64,000 bases of DNA from Leptospira wolffii serovar Khorat str. Khorat-H2 (GCF_000306115.2 NZ_AKWX02000004.1:372001-436000), one strand, 5' to 3'. Shown: positions 47,805 through 58,861, counted from the first letter of the stretch. Made by a program: numbers and translations. Notes: generated from the letters alone by a model not told the origin.

Positions 47805-49847
47805 ATGGCTGAAAATTTAGCCCAACTGTTTCGTGAGTCTGCGGAAAAATTCAAAAACCAACCCGCATTCTTTTATAAAGACGCTCAAAAAAATTACCAT
47901 CCCTTAACCTATTCCGAGTTATACGAAAACGGTCTGAATCTGGCCGAGGCTTTGATTGAATTGGGCGTCAAGTCTAGGGAACATGTCGCATTACTTGCGG
48001 ATAATAGAATAGAATGGATTATCGCGGATTGCGGTATCATCTTAACCGGAGCCGCAGACGTTCCTAGAGGAACCGATATTACGGATTCGGAAATCGTATA
48101 CATCGTCAGCCATTCCGAAGCTGAAGTCGTATTCATCGAAAACGATAAGATGTTGGAGAAATTCAATCGCAACAAGTCCCAACTCGGAAAAGTAAAAACC
48201 ATCATCATGATGGACAAGGATTCCGAAGCTCCGGGAGGAGTTTTGAAACTTTACGATCTGATCGAGAAAGGAAAACAGCTTCGCGCTTCCGGTTCTCGTA
48301 AAGTGGAAGAGAGAGTCGCAGCCATCCACCCTGAGGATCTGTTCACCTTGATTTACACTTCCGGAACCACCGGGCTTCCTAAAGGGGTTCAGCTAAAGCA
48401 TTCGAATATGATGCATCAGGTTTTGAACGTAACTCCTATGCTCAAAATCAACGCCGAAGCGAAGCTTCTTTCCATTCTTCCCGTTTGGCACGTGTTCGAA
48501 AGAGTGGTGGAATACGTATGTATCAGCATCGGTGCCGCTACTTATTACACGAACGTAAGAGATCTTCGTCAGGATTTAGCGACTGTGAAGCCTACATTCA
48601 TGGGATCCGCTCCGAGACTCTGGGAAAATATCTATAACGGAATTTATACCAGAATCAACGATCCTAGCCAGACCCCCGCGCTTAGAAGGGGCTTATTCAA
48701 ATTGGCGTATTTCTTCTCCGATAAGAAGAACGCAGCGGTCCGTTTCATAACCGGCAAAGAAGTGGACTATCACGGAAGAAATCCGATCACTTCCTTATTT
48801 TACGGAATTGCGATGGTCTTCCAACTGATACTCACCGGTCCGTTTACACTTACGGTGATTTCTTCCGTGGCGGCGTATCTGCTTTCCAATACCGAGTTCT
48901 CGTATTTGAGCCTTCCTTTATATATCGTGGCGGGATTGGGAGCGATCCTCAATAGTGCGACTCTGGACAAGATCGTTCTTTCGAAAATCCGTACTGCGAC
49001 CGGCGGAAGACTCAGAGCTTCCATTTCCGGAGGAGGAGCTCTGCCTAGACATGTGGATGAGTTCTTCAATAATATCGGTATTAACGTATTGGAAGGTTAC
49101 GGAATGACCGAAACTTCTCCCGTGCTATCCGTTCGTACTTTCCAAAAGTTGATCATCGGTTCCGTAGGTTCCATCGTTCCTAAGACCCACTTGCAAATTC
49201 GTAACGATAATAACGAAGTGCTGACCGAAGTGGATCCGGAGGGAAGAATTACCAAGGGTAAATTGGGCAAAAAAGGCGTGGTATTCGTGAAGGGTCCCCA
49301 AGTTATGAAGGGATATTTCAAAAACGAAGAAGCTACCGCAAAGGCTCTGGTGGACGGATGGATGAATACCGGAGATATGGGGATGATCAATTTCAAACAT
49401 ACCCTGACTCTAACCGGTCGTGCCAAGGATACCGTAGTGTTACTCGGTGGGGAGAATGTGGAGCCGGTTCCTATCGAGAACAAACTCCAAGAGTCCGCCT
49501 TTATCAGCCAATGTATGATCATCGGTCAGGACCAAAAGAACCTGGGCGCCATCATCGTGCCTGATTTCGAGAAATTGGAGGAATGGTCTAAGGAAAATGG
49601 GGTCGACGCATCCAATAAGGAAGCGTTGATAGAAAATCCTAAGGTCGTGGATCTCTACAGAAAAGAAATCAAGGCGCTGAATAACGCGAAAAACGGATTT
49701 AAATCCTTCGAGCAAGTGACTCCATTCTTCCTGGTTGCCAAGCCTTTCGAAGTGGGAGACGAGTTGAACAATATGCTCAAGATGAAGCGTCACGTGATTG
49801 CCGAGAAATACGCGGATAAGATCAAAAAGGTCTATACCGACAAATAA
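47805..49847 (+). CDS. AMP-forming acyl-CoA ligase (long-chain type)
   Basis: 680 residues from the ATG at 47805 (ribosome site AGGAGA); an in-frame GTG at 47751 lies in a hairpin and is unlikely. Motifs: [11 protein letters not shown] (P-loop), [27 protein letters not shown] and a final [11 protein letters not shown] with the C-terminal lysine region. It activates fatty acids with ATP and CoA, the main carbon source of Leptospira. An insertion at about 325-395 contains hydrophobic stretches ([20 protein letters not shown] and [14 protein letters not shown]), likely membrane-associated, not usual in soluble FadD. Confidence 0.9.
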   Translation: MAENLAQLFRESAEKFKNQPAFFYKDAQKNYHPLTYSELYENGLNLAEALIELGVKSREHVALLADNRIEWIIADCGIILTGAADVPRGTDITDSEIVYIVSHSEAEVVFIENDKMLEKFNRNKSQLGKVKTIIMMDKDSEAPGGVLKLYDLIEKGKQLRASGSRKVEERVAAIHPEDLFTLIYTSGTTGLPKGVQLKHSNMMHQVLNVTPMLKINAEAKLLSILPVWHVFERVVEYVCISIGAATYYTNVRDLRQDLATVKPTFMGSAPRLWENIYNGIYTRINDPSQTPALRRGLFKLAYFFSDKKNAAVRFITGKEVDYHGRNPITSLFYGIAMVFQLILTGPFTLTVISSVAAYLLSNTEFSYLSLPLYIVAGLGAILNSATLDKIVLSKIRTATGGRLRASISGGGALPRHVDEFFNNIGINVLEGYGMTETSPVLSVRTFQKLIIGSVGSIVPKTHLQIRNDNNEVLTEVDPEGRITKGKLGKKGVVFVKGPQVMKGYFKNEEATAKALVDGWMNTGDMGMINFKHTLTLTGRAKDTVVLLGGENVEPVPIENKLQESAFISQCMIIGQDQKNLGAIIVPDFEKLEEWSKENGVDASNKEALIENPKVVDLYRKEIKALNNAKNGFKSFEQVTPFFLVAKPFEVGDELNNMLKMKRHVIAEKYADKIKKVYTDK

Positions 49848-49875
49848 TAGACCTAAGACGCATCTATTTCCTATG

Positions 49876-49907
49876 AAAGGCCTCGGATCGAACCGGGGCC
49901 TTTTTTT
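49876..49907 (+). terminator. Intrinsic terminator after the acyl-CoA ligase
   Basis: AAAGGCCTCGG (49876-49886), loop ATCGAA, CCGGGGCC (49893-49900), then seven Ts (49901-49907). The stem is about 11 pairs with one G-T wobble. It is the clearest classical terminator in the window. Confidence 0.92.
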
Positions 49908-49946
49908 GTCCTGCGGGAATCGGCCGATTCTCCCGATATTTTCAGT

Positions 49947-50630
49947 ATGGCAAAAACTCTGGAATCCAGACCGAGTCTTTTCGAACCTTACGGTCATTCC
50001 GATCTGTACGCATTGGACAATCTCTATTTTTCCGCTCCGAAAGAAGTAGAGGTTTGGGACTTTTCCAGAATCCGGGAATTCTCTCCTTTGAATCTTGGCT
50101 TCTTATTGGCCAGAGCGGAATTGAGGACTTCCGACGGTAATTCCGATCTGGAAGTGAAGGAATTGAGTCCGTCGTTTCGGAAAGGAATCTGCCTGACCCT
50201 GAATTGGGAAGAAGCCCCAGGCGTTCGTTTCGATTCATTTTTGCCTAAGGTCATGGGAGCCGAATCGGATTTTACGTATTCTCGTTTGAAAGATGGGCTC
50301 GATCTTCCTTTCGGGCGATTCTTCTCCGATGATGGATTCTGTCTCAGGGGAGAATGGAAGAATAAGAAATATCTGATATTATTCGCCTCACAGAATTCGG
50401 AAGCCAAGAATCTTCCCGAACTCTTGAGAACTGTTTCCCGGTTTTCCTCCGAAAACGAAGCCACCGGAAACTTTTTCCTAAGAACGGAAAAGCAATCCTA
50501 TTTGAATTTCATCAAACCGAAGGAATCCCTCGGAGCATTATTCTTGCAGGAAAAGAAGATGGAATATCCTCCCTTTCTTTTCTTAAGTTTGGAAACGTCA
50601 GTCGTAAAAACTGCATCTCCGGCTAACTAA
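49947..50630 (+). CDS. Unknown protein
   Basis: 227 residues, no signal peptide. It has WDFSRIREFSPLNLGFLLA and a mixed alpha/beta pattern with LPFGRFFSDDGFCLRGEW. I do not recognise the family. It is followed after 4 bases by the convergent ptsI stop. Confidence 0.55.
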   Translation: MAKTLESRPSLFEPYGHSDLYALDNLYFSAPKEVEVWDFSRIREFSPLNLGFLLARAELRTSDGNSDLEVKELSPSFRKGICLTLNWEEAPGVRFDSFLPKVMGAESDFTYSRLKDGLDLPFGRFFSDDGFCLRGEWKNKKYLILFASQNSEAKNLPELLRTVSRFSSENEATGNFFLRTEKQSYLNFIKPKESLGALFLQEKKMEYPPFLFLSLETSVVKTASPAN

Positions 50631-50634
50631 AGAA

Positions 50635-52377
50635 TCATCCCTCTAGGTGTTTGCTGAATAAGAAGGCTTCGATCGCGTCGTAGTCTTCGTTCTCCGAGAG
50701 TTCCATCACCTTTTTCACCAAATAGGTCGCCTGTTTCAGTCCGACGGATCCTAAAATATTCCGGATGGACGCGACGAAAGGTAGGGCCACGGATAATTCC
50801 CGAAATCCCAGACCGAATAATAAAATCGTAAAGTTAGTATCCGAAGCGATTTCTCCGCAGATACTCAAGGGCTTCTCGTATTTCCAAGCGGTATCCACGA
50901 TTTGTGCGAGAGTTCTTAGAAAGGAAATATGGAAAGGATTGTAGAGATTGGAAACGTTCACGTTGTTTCTATCCACTGCCATCAGATATTGGAGAAGGTC
51001 GTTTGTTCCTACGGAAAAGAAATCCACTTCCCGAGCTAACACGTCCATGGAGGAAACCGCAGAGGGAGTCTCCACCATGACTCCGATTTTGATCTTTTTG
51101 TTGAATTTCTCTTTTTGAACGGAGAGCTCTTTTTTGCAATCCTCCAGTAATTCCTTGGTCTTGCGAATTTCCACAAGGCCCGTGACCATAGGGAGAAGGA
51201 TACTTAAGTTTCCGTAGGCGGAAGCTCTGAGTATTGCGGTCAATTGTTCCTTGAACCATTCGGGATTTTGGAGACTATAACGGATTCCCCGGTTTCCTAG
51301 AAAAGGATTCTCCTCGAATTCTCCCGTGGAAAACTTATCCGCTCCAATATCGAAGGTGCGTATATAAACCGGATTCGGATCCATGCCTTCCGCGATCCGT
51401 TTGTACGCCAGATATTGTTCCTCACCGGAAACGTTTTTGTCCTGGTATTTCAAAAACAAGGATTCGGATCGGAATAAACCGACTCCGTCTACGTCCGCTT
51501 TCTTTGCGATATCGCAATCCGTGTCCGATTCCAGATTGCATTTTAAGCGGATGCGAATTCCGTCCTTACTGACCGCCTTTTTTTTCTTGGGAGATTTTTG
51601 CTCCGTATTGATGGGGGAGGAGGCGCCGTAATATTTCACCTCTTCGATGGTCGGGTTCCGTACCATCTGTCCGGTATCCGCATCCAAAAAAACGTATTCG
51701 AAGTCGTTTACGTTTCTATAAAATTCCTTTAGGCCGACAACGGTAGGTATTCCGTAGTTTCTGGCAAGAATGGCCATATGACCTGTTTTGCCTCCTAGGT
51801 CCGTGGCGATTCCGCGGATACGGGTCTTGTCCATCAGAATCATTTGGGACGGGGTGAGCTGCCTTGCGATGAGTATTACGTCTTCGGATTGATCCGCTAG
51901 AAAGGAGACTTCTTCCTTTTTATCCAGAAGGTTCTCTAAAATACGGTTGGAGATGTCCTGAAAATGATCCGACCTTTCCCGAAAGAACGGATTGTCGAGC
52001 CTTGCGAATTTGTCCGTAAGTTCGTTGATGGTATTCTGTACGGCTAGAAATGCATTTTCATTATATTCTAAAATTCTTTCCTTATACGAATCCTGTAAAC
52101 CTGGGTCCTCGGTGATGGTCACCTGCGTTTCCAGTATTTCTTTCAGCTCCTTATCTTCGGGACGGGCCTTGAGTTGGACTAAAATTCCCTTTAATTCGAT
52201 TTTGGAGGATTCCAGAGCTTTGGCGAGTTTGGCTAATTCCTCTTTTTTTTGGGAGTCGTGGATATAGGCTCCGTGGGCCAAATGCCTTCTTTTGGTTCCG
52301 ACTTTGACCGCACGGCCGTAAAATCTGCCGGGAAAAGCTACAATTCCCTGGTAAGTGATTCTTTTTCCGCCGTTCAT
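50635..52377 (-). CDS. ptsI: Phosphoenolpyruvate-protein phosphotransferase (enzyme I)
   Basis: 580 residues, normal for enzyme I. The phosphohistidine motif is GGKTGHMAILARNYGIPTVV with the His at about 195 (many family members read TSHTAI). The PEP-binding motif is IKIGVMVETPSAVSSM, and the FFSVGTNDLLQYLMAVDRN block is present. An HPr gene is not next to it. Leptospires lack a full sugar PTS, so it is probably part of a regulatory (nitrogen-type) phosphorelay. A CACCCTAGGGTG palindrome (52452-52463) lies 75 bases upstream of the start. Confidence 0.92.
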   Translation of the reverse strand: MNGGKRITYQGIVAFPGRFYGRAVKVGTKRRHLAHGAYIHDSQKKEELAKLAKALESSKIELKGILVQLKARPEDKELKEILETQVTITEDPGLQDSYKERILEYNENAFLAVQNTINELTDKFARLDNPFFRERSDHFQDISNRILENLLDKKEEVSFLADQSEDVILIARQLTPSQMILMDKTRIRGIATDLGGKTGHMAILARNYGIPTVVGLKEFYRNVNDFEYVFLDADTGQMVRNPTIEEVKYYGASSPINTEQKSPKKKKAVSKDGIRIRLKCNLESDTDCDIAKKADVDGVGLFRSESLFLKYQDKNVSGEEQYLAYKRIAEGMDPNPVYIRTFDIGADKFSTGEFEENPFLGNRGIRYSLQNPEWFKEQLTAILRASAYGNLSILLPMVTGLVEIRKTKELLEDCKKELSVQKEKFNKKIKIGVMVETPSAVSSMDVLAREVDFFSVGTNDLLQYLMAVDRNNVNVSNLYNPFHISFLRTLAQIVDTAWKYEKPLSICGEIASDTNFTILLFGLGFRELSVALPFVASIRNILGSVGLKQATYLVKKVMELSENEDYDAIEAFLFSKHLEG

Positions 52378-52451
52378 GGAGTTTCTGTCCGCAACCCGGG
52401 GTAGAGATATCTGGAGAATCTGGAATCGACAAGTCTTTTATAAAGACCGGG

Positions 52452-52463
52452 CACCCTAGGGTG
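52452..52463. promoter_or_regulatory. 12-base palindrome upstream of ptsI
   Basis: CACCCTAGGGTG, a perfect palindrome, 75 bases from the ptsI start, on the same stretch as the lpxC 3' end. It may be a regulator site. No known factor is matched. Confidence 0.3.
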
Positions 52464-52476
52464 GGAAAGGAACGGC

Positions 52477-52498
52477 GAGGAAGGAGAATTCCTTCCTC
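52477..52498 (-). terminator. Hairpin after lpxC
   Basis: GAGGAAGGA (52477-52485) and TCCTTCCTC (52490-52498) form a perfect 9-base stem with a GAAT loop, 10 bases beyond the lpxC stop. No T run follows. Confidence 0.6.
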
Positions 52499-52507
52499 CT
52501 GGGGGGA

Positions 52508-53413
52508 TTAAACCGCAGCGGTCTTTCTTTTGAAAAGAGGAATACGACGGCTTTTGTATTTGCCCAGTTCGTTTCCTGTCTCGGAACTCATTACGAGTTT
52601 GGCCATGGAAATATCCAGTGCGTGGCCCGCCTTAGAAGCCAGGTAATGCCCGATTATAGGCCGACCGGCGATAGAAAGGTCTCCGACTAAATCCAGGATT
52701 TTGTGTCGGACGCATTCGTTTTCATAGCGAAGGGATTCGTTCAGGTATCCGTCCTGTGTAAGAACGATCGCGTTGTCCAAAGATCCTCCCATTGCCAGAC
52801 CTCTTGCTTGGAGAGCTTCTACGTCTTTTAGGAAACCGAAGGTTCTAGCGGGAAGGATCTCCTCCTTGAGAATATTGCGGTCCAGATTGATTGTGATGTT
52901 TTGGCCCTTGAGAAGAGGGTGGGGGAAATCGATTGTATAGGTGACTTTCCATTGTTCGGAAGGAAGTATGACAAGGTATTTGTCCCCGTCTACAACCCAC
53001 ATAGGGTTTTTAACGTAGATCGGTTCGATTCTATCCTCGAATTCCGTATATCCGGTGGATTCGAAGGCTTCTAAGAAGGGGAGGGAAGATCCGTCCATAA
53101 TGGGAACTTCTACGGAATCGATCTCCAGGATCATATCCGTGATTCCCACTGAGAAAACGGCCGCCATTAAGTGCTCCACCGTTTGGACTCGATGGAGTCC
53201 GTCTCCCAAGGTGGTGGCATTACTCGTATCCACCACGTTACTCAACTCGACGGGAATGGAGGCCTTATCCTCTCCTTTTCGATATTCGAAAACGATCCCG
53301 GTTCCGGCGGGAGCCGGGTGGGCGATCAGATTTACTTCTTTACCGGAATGTAGTCCTATTCCCTTAATTCTAACCGTTTCTTTAAGCGTCTTTTTGTATT
53401 CTGTAGGATTCAT
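52508..53413 (-). CDS. lpxC: UDP-3-O-acyl-GlcNAc deacetylase
   Basis: 301 residues from the ATG at 53413 (AGGAA site 5 bases upstream); the frame is open up to 53557 but the extra residues lack a ribosome site and do not fit the usual start. It catalyses the committed step of lipid A synthesis. Zinc ligands are seen as VEHLMAAV (first His), RHKILDLVGDLS (His and Asp) and the GHYLASKAGHALD catalytic region. Confidence 0.95.
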   Translation of the reverse strand: MNPTEYKKTLKETVRIKGIGLHSGKEVNLIAHPAPAGTGIVFEYRKGEDKASIPVELSNVVDTSNATTLGDGLHRVQTVEHLMAAVFSVGITDMILEIDSVEVPIMDGSSLPFLEAFESTGYTEFEDRIEPIYVKNPMWVVDGDKYLVILPSEQWKVTYTIDFPHPLLKGQNITINLDRNILKEEILPARTFGFLKDVEALQARGLAMGGSLDNAIVLTQDGYLNESLRYENECVRHKILDLVGDLSIAGRPIIGHYLASKAGHALDISMAKLVMSSETGNELGKYKSRRIPLFKRKTAAV

Positions 53414-53629
53414 TTGTTTCCTATTAGCCGAACCCGCTAGGGATTCGGTTCCGTTCTCGCTTTGCATCTGGTCTATTCTTCTTTGACGGGGTTTCGGCCC
53501 GAAAAAAAATAGCCCTTTAGGATTATAGAAGCAACATTCATGCCAGGTGCAGTGCAAAAAATCGAATTTATACGGGGCTTATCCCTGGTTTCCGAGGAAA
53601 CTAGACATAATAAGAAAGAAATTTCTGTA

Positions 53630-53674
53630 CTTCTGTCTCTTTTTTACAACAGCGTTGTTTTGGAGAGACAGAAG
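53630..53674. terminator. Nested hairpin between the SDR gene and lpxC
   Basis: Outer stem CTTCTGTCTCT (53630-53640) with AGAGACAGAAG (53664-53674), 11 perfect pairs; inner stem ACAAC (53646-53650) with GTTGT (53654-53658). It lies 8 bases beyond the SDR stop on the minus strand and resembles the nested form at 2417-2466. Confidence 0.55.
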
Positions 53675-53681
53675 CCCTTCC

Positions 53682-54341
53682 TTACCATGGTAATTCTTCC
53701 CCGCTTTGATGGAAGAATCTTCCGGACCTTTCTTTATTTAGATTTTCGATCTGAGATATGAGTCCTGCGGCCGCTTCTTGGGGGGAAATTCCCTGCCTAC
53801 CGGTCATTTCTGTCGCAACCATTCCTGGATGGAAGATGCCCACCCAGATTTTTCGAGGAGCTAGGTCTCGGGCCAGGGAAACTGCTCCCGCATTCAAAGC
53901 CGCCTTGGACATTCTATAGCCGTAATAGGCTCCCGAATGATTGTCCGCTATGGAGCCCATTCTGCTTGTGAGAAATACGATCTTTCCTCCCGTTTCCATC
54001 TTGGGAAGAAGGGTACGAGTGAGTTGTAAGGGGCCGACCGCATTCACTAAAATCTGGGTTTCCACTTCCGTGAAATCCACACTTTCCCAATTGTCCGGGA
54101 TTAGTATGCCTGCATTATTTACGAGAAGGTCGAGCTTGGTTCCGCTTAAGAATCTGGATAAGGATTCGAAGCTTTGGGGTTGGCTTAAATCTAGTCCTTC
54201 GAAAATTTTCACTCCTAATCTGCGTAAGGATTCGGAGGCCTTACGGCAGGCGGCGATTACCGAATATTTTTTTTCGGAGAATTGGACTGCGAGCTCCAAA
54301 CCGATTCCGCGATTTGCGCCGGTGATCAAAACATGTTTCAT
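53682..54341 (-). CDS. Short-chain dehydrogenase/reductase
   Basis: 219 residues. The cofactor motif is ITGANRGIGLELAVQF, with LVNNAGILI and the active YRMSKAAL Tyr/Lys. It is shorter than the SDR at 34235 and not closely related. The substrate is unknown. The start ATG at 54341 is without a strong ribosome site. Confidence 0.82.
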   Translation of the reverse strand: MKHVLITGANRGIGLELAVQFSEKKYSVIAACRKASESLRRLGVKIFEGLDLSQPQSFESLSRFLSGTKLDLLVNNAGILIPDNWESVDFTEVETQILVNAVGPLQLTRTLLPKMETGGKIVFLTSRMGSIADNHSGAYYGYRMSKAALNAGAVSLARDLAPRKIWVGIFHPGMVATEMTGRQGISPQEAAAGLISQIENLNKERSGRFFHQSGEELPW

Positions 54342-54436
54342 ACAAAATCGTTACTAGGAAGTTTCTTAAATAGAATGAGGTAAAATTCTTTTAGGAATCG
54401 GATTGACGGAAGAATAAAATAAAACATTCTTCCTGC

Positions 54437-55102
54437 ATGCAATACCAGATTACTCATAAGCCTTCATTCTCCTTATTGAAACTTCGGTTGGGACCGGGTC
54501 AATCCATTAAATCGGAAGCGGGAGCCATGGTATATATGAGTTCCCGGATGCAGGTGGAAACGAAAATGGGGAGCGGCTTTCTTTCCGCTCTCGGGAGAAA
54601 ATTCTTCGGAGGAGAATCCTTCTTTTTTAATACTTACACCGCTCCCGCGGAAGGAGGAGAGATCGGAATCGCTCCGGACTTGCCCGGTGATATCGTAGAG
54701 TTGGATCTGAACGGTAAAAGCATTTTCGTACAATCGGGTTCTTATCTGGCTTCCGATTCCGGTATACAAGTGAAATCCAAATTCGGAGGACTTCGCTCTC
54801 TTCTAGGAGGCGAAGGATTGTTTTTACTCGAAGTTTTCGGAACCGGTAGAGTATTCCTAAGTTCCTACGGTTCCATCGTTCCCATTCGGGTAGAAGGAGC
54901 TTACACAGTGGATACTGGGCATATCGTTGCCTTCGAAAATTCTCTTCAGTTTTCGGTAGGCAAGGCAGGCGGAAGTTGGAAATCCACTTTCTTTAGCGGA
55001 GAAGGTTTGGTAGCGAATTTCAACGGGCAGGGAACGATTTGGATACAGAGCAGAGTCCCGTCCGGTTTCATCGGCTGGCTGACCAGGCTTCTGCCTCATT
55101 GA
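54437..55102 (+). CDS. AIM24-family (TIGR00266-type) protein, copy 1
   Basis: 221 residues with the family pattern YQITHKPSFSLLKLRL, then GQSIKSEAGAMVYMS, FGGESFFFNTY, and IAPDLPGDIVELDLNGKSIF. The fold is a double beta-barrel, cytoplasmic or membrane-associated. The role in bacteria is unknown; in yeast AIM24 is mitochondrial. It is the first of three tandem copies on one strand (28-base and 17-base gaps), about 40% alike by eye in the core blocks. Confidence 0.87.
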   Translation: MQYQITHKPSFSLLKLRLGPGQSIKSEAGAMVYMSSRMQVETKMGSGFLSALGRKFFGGESFFFNTYTAPAEGGEIGIAPDLPGDIVELDLNGKSIFVQSGSYLASDSGIQVKSKFGGLRSLLGGEGLFLLEVFGTGRVFLSSYGSIVPIRVEGAYTVDTGHIVAFENSLQFSVGKAGGSWKSTFFSGEGLVANFNGQGTIWIQSRVPSGFIGWLTRLLPH

Positions 55103-55130
55103 TCGTATTTTTATAAAGTAAGGAAATAGA

Positions 55131-55802
55131 ATGAAGATAGAGTTATTATACAAACCTTCCTATTCCGTGGCCAAGGTAAATTTGAGCCAGGGAGAATCCA
55201 TTCAGGCGGAGTCGGGCGCCCTCATGAGTATGAGCCCGAATATTTCCATAGAAACGCACAAGGCTCAAAAAGGAGGCTTACTGAAATCCTTAAAGGCCGC
55301 TTTCTTAGGAGGAGAGTCCTTTTGGATGAATACGTTTACCGCCGATCAGGCGGGAGAGGTGCTTCTCGCGCCGACTCTTCCGGGTGATTTGGAAAAGTTG
55401 GAATTGAACGGAACGGTTTTCGTTCAATCCAGCTCTTATTTGGCGAGCGAACCTAAGATAGATATAGATACTAAATTTCAGGGTTTAAAGGGATTCTTTA
55501 GCGGGGAGTCCCTATTCTTTTTAAAACTTTCGGGAAGCGGGACCGTATTGATATCCAGTTATGGTGGAATCGAGACCTTGGATGTGGAGGACGAATTCAT
55601 AGTGGATACGGGTCATATAGTAGCCTTCCAAGAAGGGTTGAATTATGAGATCACCAAATTCGGAGGTTGGAAGTCCTTCTTCTTAGGAGGAGAAGGGTTT
55701 GTCGCGAAATTTAAGGGAAAAGGGAAACTTTGGATTCAGTCCAGAAACGTTCCTTCTCTGGGATCCTGGTTTCGGGAAGAACTTCCCCCTAAACAAAGAT
55801 AA
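55131..55802 (+). CDS. AIM24-family protein, copy 2
   Basis: 223 residues, starting MKIELLYKPSYSVAKVNLS, with ESIQAESGALMSMS, LGGESFWMNTF and LAPTLPGDLEKLELNG. It keeps the blocks of copy 1 in the same order and ends with WIQSRNVPSLGS. The repeated gene in tandem suggests either a mixed oligomer or divergence of function, which is inference. Confidence 0.87.
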   Translation: MKIELLYKPSYSVAKVNLSQGESIQAESGALMSMSPNISIETHKAQKGGLLKSLKAAFLGGESFWMNTFTADQAGEVLLAPTLPGDLEKLELNGTVFVQSSSYLASEPKIDIDTKFQGLKGFFSGESLFFLKLSGSGTVLISSYGGIETLDVEDEFIVDTGHIVAFQEGLNYEITKFGGWKSFFLGGEGFVAKFKGKGKLWIQSRNVPSLGSWFREELPPKQR

Positions 55803-55819
55803 TCTATAAGGCGCAAGTT

Positions 55820-56506
55820 ATGAAATACGAAATATTAGCAAAACCTGATTTTCCAATCGTGAAGTTGGCCCTGGACTCCGGAGAATCGATCCGGGCCGAG
55901 TCCGGAGCCATGGTTGCGATGTCTCCTCAGGTAAAAATGGAGACCAAGGCGCAAGGCGGAATTTTCGAGTCCGCGAAAAGGGCGCTCTTAAGCGGCGAGT
56001 CTTTTTTCCAAAATACCTTTGTCGCGGAAGGAGGAACGGGCGAATTGTTTCTTACTTCCGCTACCCAAGGGGATATAGAATACAGAAAATTAAATAACGA
56101 AGAATTGATTCTGAGTCGAGGGGCGTATGTGGCGGGGAGCCCAGCATTGCAGATCGATAGCAAATGGGGAGGGTTCAAAGGATTTTTCTCGGGAGAAGGT
56201 TTGTTCTTCCTAAAAGTGGGAGGGACGGGGGATCTTTTCTTTTCCAGCTTCGGAGCGATACATACGGTGGATGTGGACGGAACCTATATCGTAGACACAG
56301 GCCATATAGTGGGATTCGAAGCAGGATTGGATTTCACGATCACTAAAGTAGGCGGTTTGAAATCTCTTTTTCTATCGGGAGAAGGGCTCGTCGCTCGATT
56401 CTCCGGAAAGGGAAAACTCTATATCCAAACTAGGAACCAAAGCGCCTTCGCAGCTTGGGCTGACGCTTGGAGAAGGGTCCAAAGATCCAGTTCCAGCGGA
56501 GATTGA
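55820..56506 (+). CDS. AIM24-family protein, copy 3
   Basis: 228 residues, with MKYEILAKPDFPIVKLALDS, GESIRAESGAMVAMSPQVK, LLSGESFFQNTF and GLKSLFLSGEGLVARF. It follows copy 2 after 17 bases with a GGCGCAAG-type region before the ATG. A T-rich hairpin follows it. Confidence 0.87.
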   Translation: MKYEILAKPDFPIVKLALDSGESIRAESGAMVAMSPQVKMETKAQGGIFESAKRALLSGESFFQNTFVAEGGTGELFLTSATQGDIEYRKLNNEELILSRGAYVAGSPALQIDSKWGGFKGFFSGEGLFFLKVGGTGDLFFSSFGAIHTVDVDGTYIVDTGHIVGFEAGLDFTITKVGGLKSLFLSGEGLVARFSGKGKLYIQTRNQSAFAAWADAWRRVQRSSSSGD

Positions 56507-56518
56507 AAATTCGGATTC

Positions 56519-56556
56519 GGCCGATTTATTTATAATCGGTCCCCTTTTCATTTTTT
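56519..56556 (+). terminator. Hairpin with T-rich tail after the AIM24 set
   Basis: CCGATT (56521-56526) and AATCGG (56534-56539) with a 7-base loop, extended by outer G-C/G-T pairs, followed by CCCCTTTTCATTTTTTAAG. It likely ends the three-gene transcript. Confidence 0.65.
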
Positions 56557-56580
56557 AAGTCTTAGAATTTTAGCTTAAAC

Positions 56581-57324
56581 TTAAAATGTCCTTACCTTTT
56601 TGGATTCGAAGATGGATTCTATGAAGGCAAATTTGAGATGAATTAAGGATTCGGTTTCCATTCGAATCAGCTTGTGGCTTTTAGAATAAGTATATTCGTT
56701 TTTGGCCTCGGCTTTCTCGAAGAAAATTCTCTGAATCGAGAGAAATTTAGGGTAGTATTTCGTTTCGCTCGAGAGTATGGTCTTTGAAATCGGATCTACC
56801 CAAGCTGTTCCTTCCGCAGTTCCTTTGTATTCGTTTGAGTCGGAATCGACTAACTCCATTTTATAATCGAATGCTTGCGTTTCTATCCCCGAGATGACCT
56901 TTTTATTTCCGTTTCGTACTGCGTGAACGGTTTTGTCTTCGGTTCTCGCATTCAGGGTGTCGATTAATTCTTTCATTTCCTTATATTCGGCGCCGACTCT
57001 ATCTCCGTTCATTGTGCCGGAAATATACGAGTATGTCTTGGCCGGATAATTATATTGCAGAAGAGCTTGGATACGGAACTTACGATTTTCGTGGCTATGA
57101 ACCGTGATAGCATCGACAGAAAGAATATGCGAAATGCAGGCTAACTCGCACATTCTTTTCTGAGTCTCTTGCCAAAGCGGATCGACCTCTTTGTGGGAAC
57201 ATCCTATAACCAGGCAGCAGAAAACGAAAACTATGAGTGTACAGCAATTCCGTGAAAGAAATTCAAATCGATTCGAAGGAATTGGATTGGAAACTCCGAG
57301 AGAATTTATTCTAAAGAAATGCAT
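56581..57324 (-). CDS. Lipoprotein of unknown function
   Basis: 247 residues. The N-terminus is long and partly basic, then LIVFVFCCLVIGC with the lipidation cysteine near 42. The mature part has two cysteines (CELAC) near the N-terminus, and strands such as FRIQALLQYNYPAKTYSYI and TAWVDPISKTIL. The latter resembles LolA/LolB-like or DUF-type lipoprotein folds, which I cannot confirm. The start is uncertain because a 20-residue n-region is unusually long. Confidence 0.65.
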   Translation of the reverse strand: MHFFRINSLGVSNPIPSNRFEFLSRNCCTLIVFVFCCLVIGCSHKEVDPLWQETQKRMCELACISHILSVDAITVHSHENRKFRIQALLQYNYPAKTYSYISGTMNGDRVGAEYKEMKELIDTLNARTEDKTVHAVRNGNKKVISGIETQAFDYKMELVDSDSNEYKGTAEGTAWVDPISKTILSSETKYYPKFLSIQRIFFEKAEAKNEYTYSKSHKLIRMETESLIHLKFAFIESIFESKKVRTF

Positions 57325-57382
57325 ATAGGATTCTTAAGATCTGTTACCGGATTTTGTTTTTCGATATTTTTCTGAAGATTGT

Positions 57383-57418
57383 TCAGAAGGCATCCGAGGC
57401 AAAGCTTCGGCGCCTTCT
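57383..57418. terminator. Nested hairpin after the radical SAM gene
   Basis: CAGAAGGC (57383-57390) with GCCTTCTG (57411-57418), enclosing CCGAGGC (57393-57399) and GCTTCGG (57403-57409) with an AAA loop. It is 15 bases beyond the stop of the minus-strand gene at 57433. Confidence 0.6.
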
Positions 57419-57432
57419 GTTCTACAAGTTTT

Positions 57433-58764
<1,332 letters not shown>

Positions 58765-58861
58765 CTTAACGACAGACTGCTCGGAGGGTAAGTTTTGGCA
58801 GCAAGTTTTTGGCTTTTTCCCGTTGACTATGGATTTTAGAGAGCTAGATTTCTTCCTCAGA

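Noticed and set aside
53540..53761. 73-residue plus-strand frame between lpxC and the SDR gene
   Set aside because: It overlaps the nested hairpin and the 3' end of the SDR gene, and the product is not protein-like.
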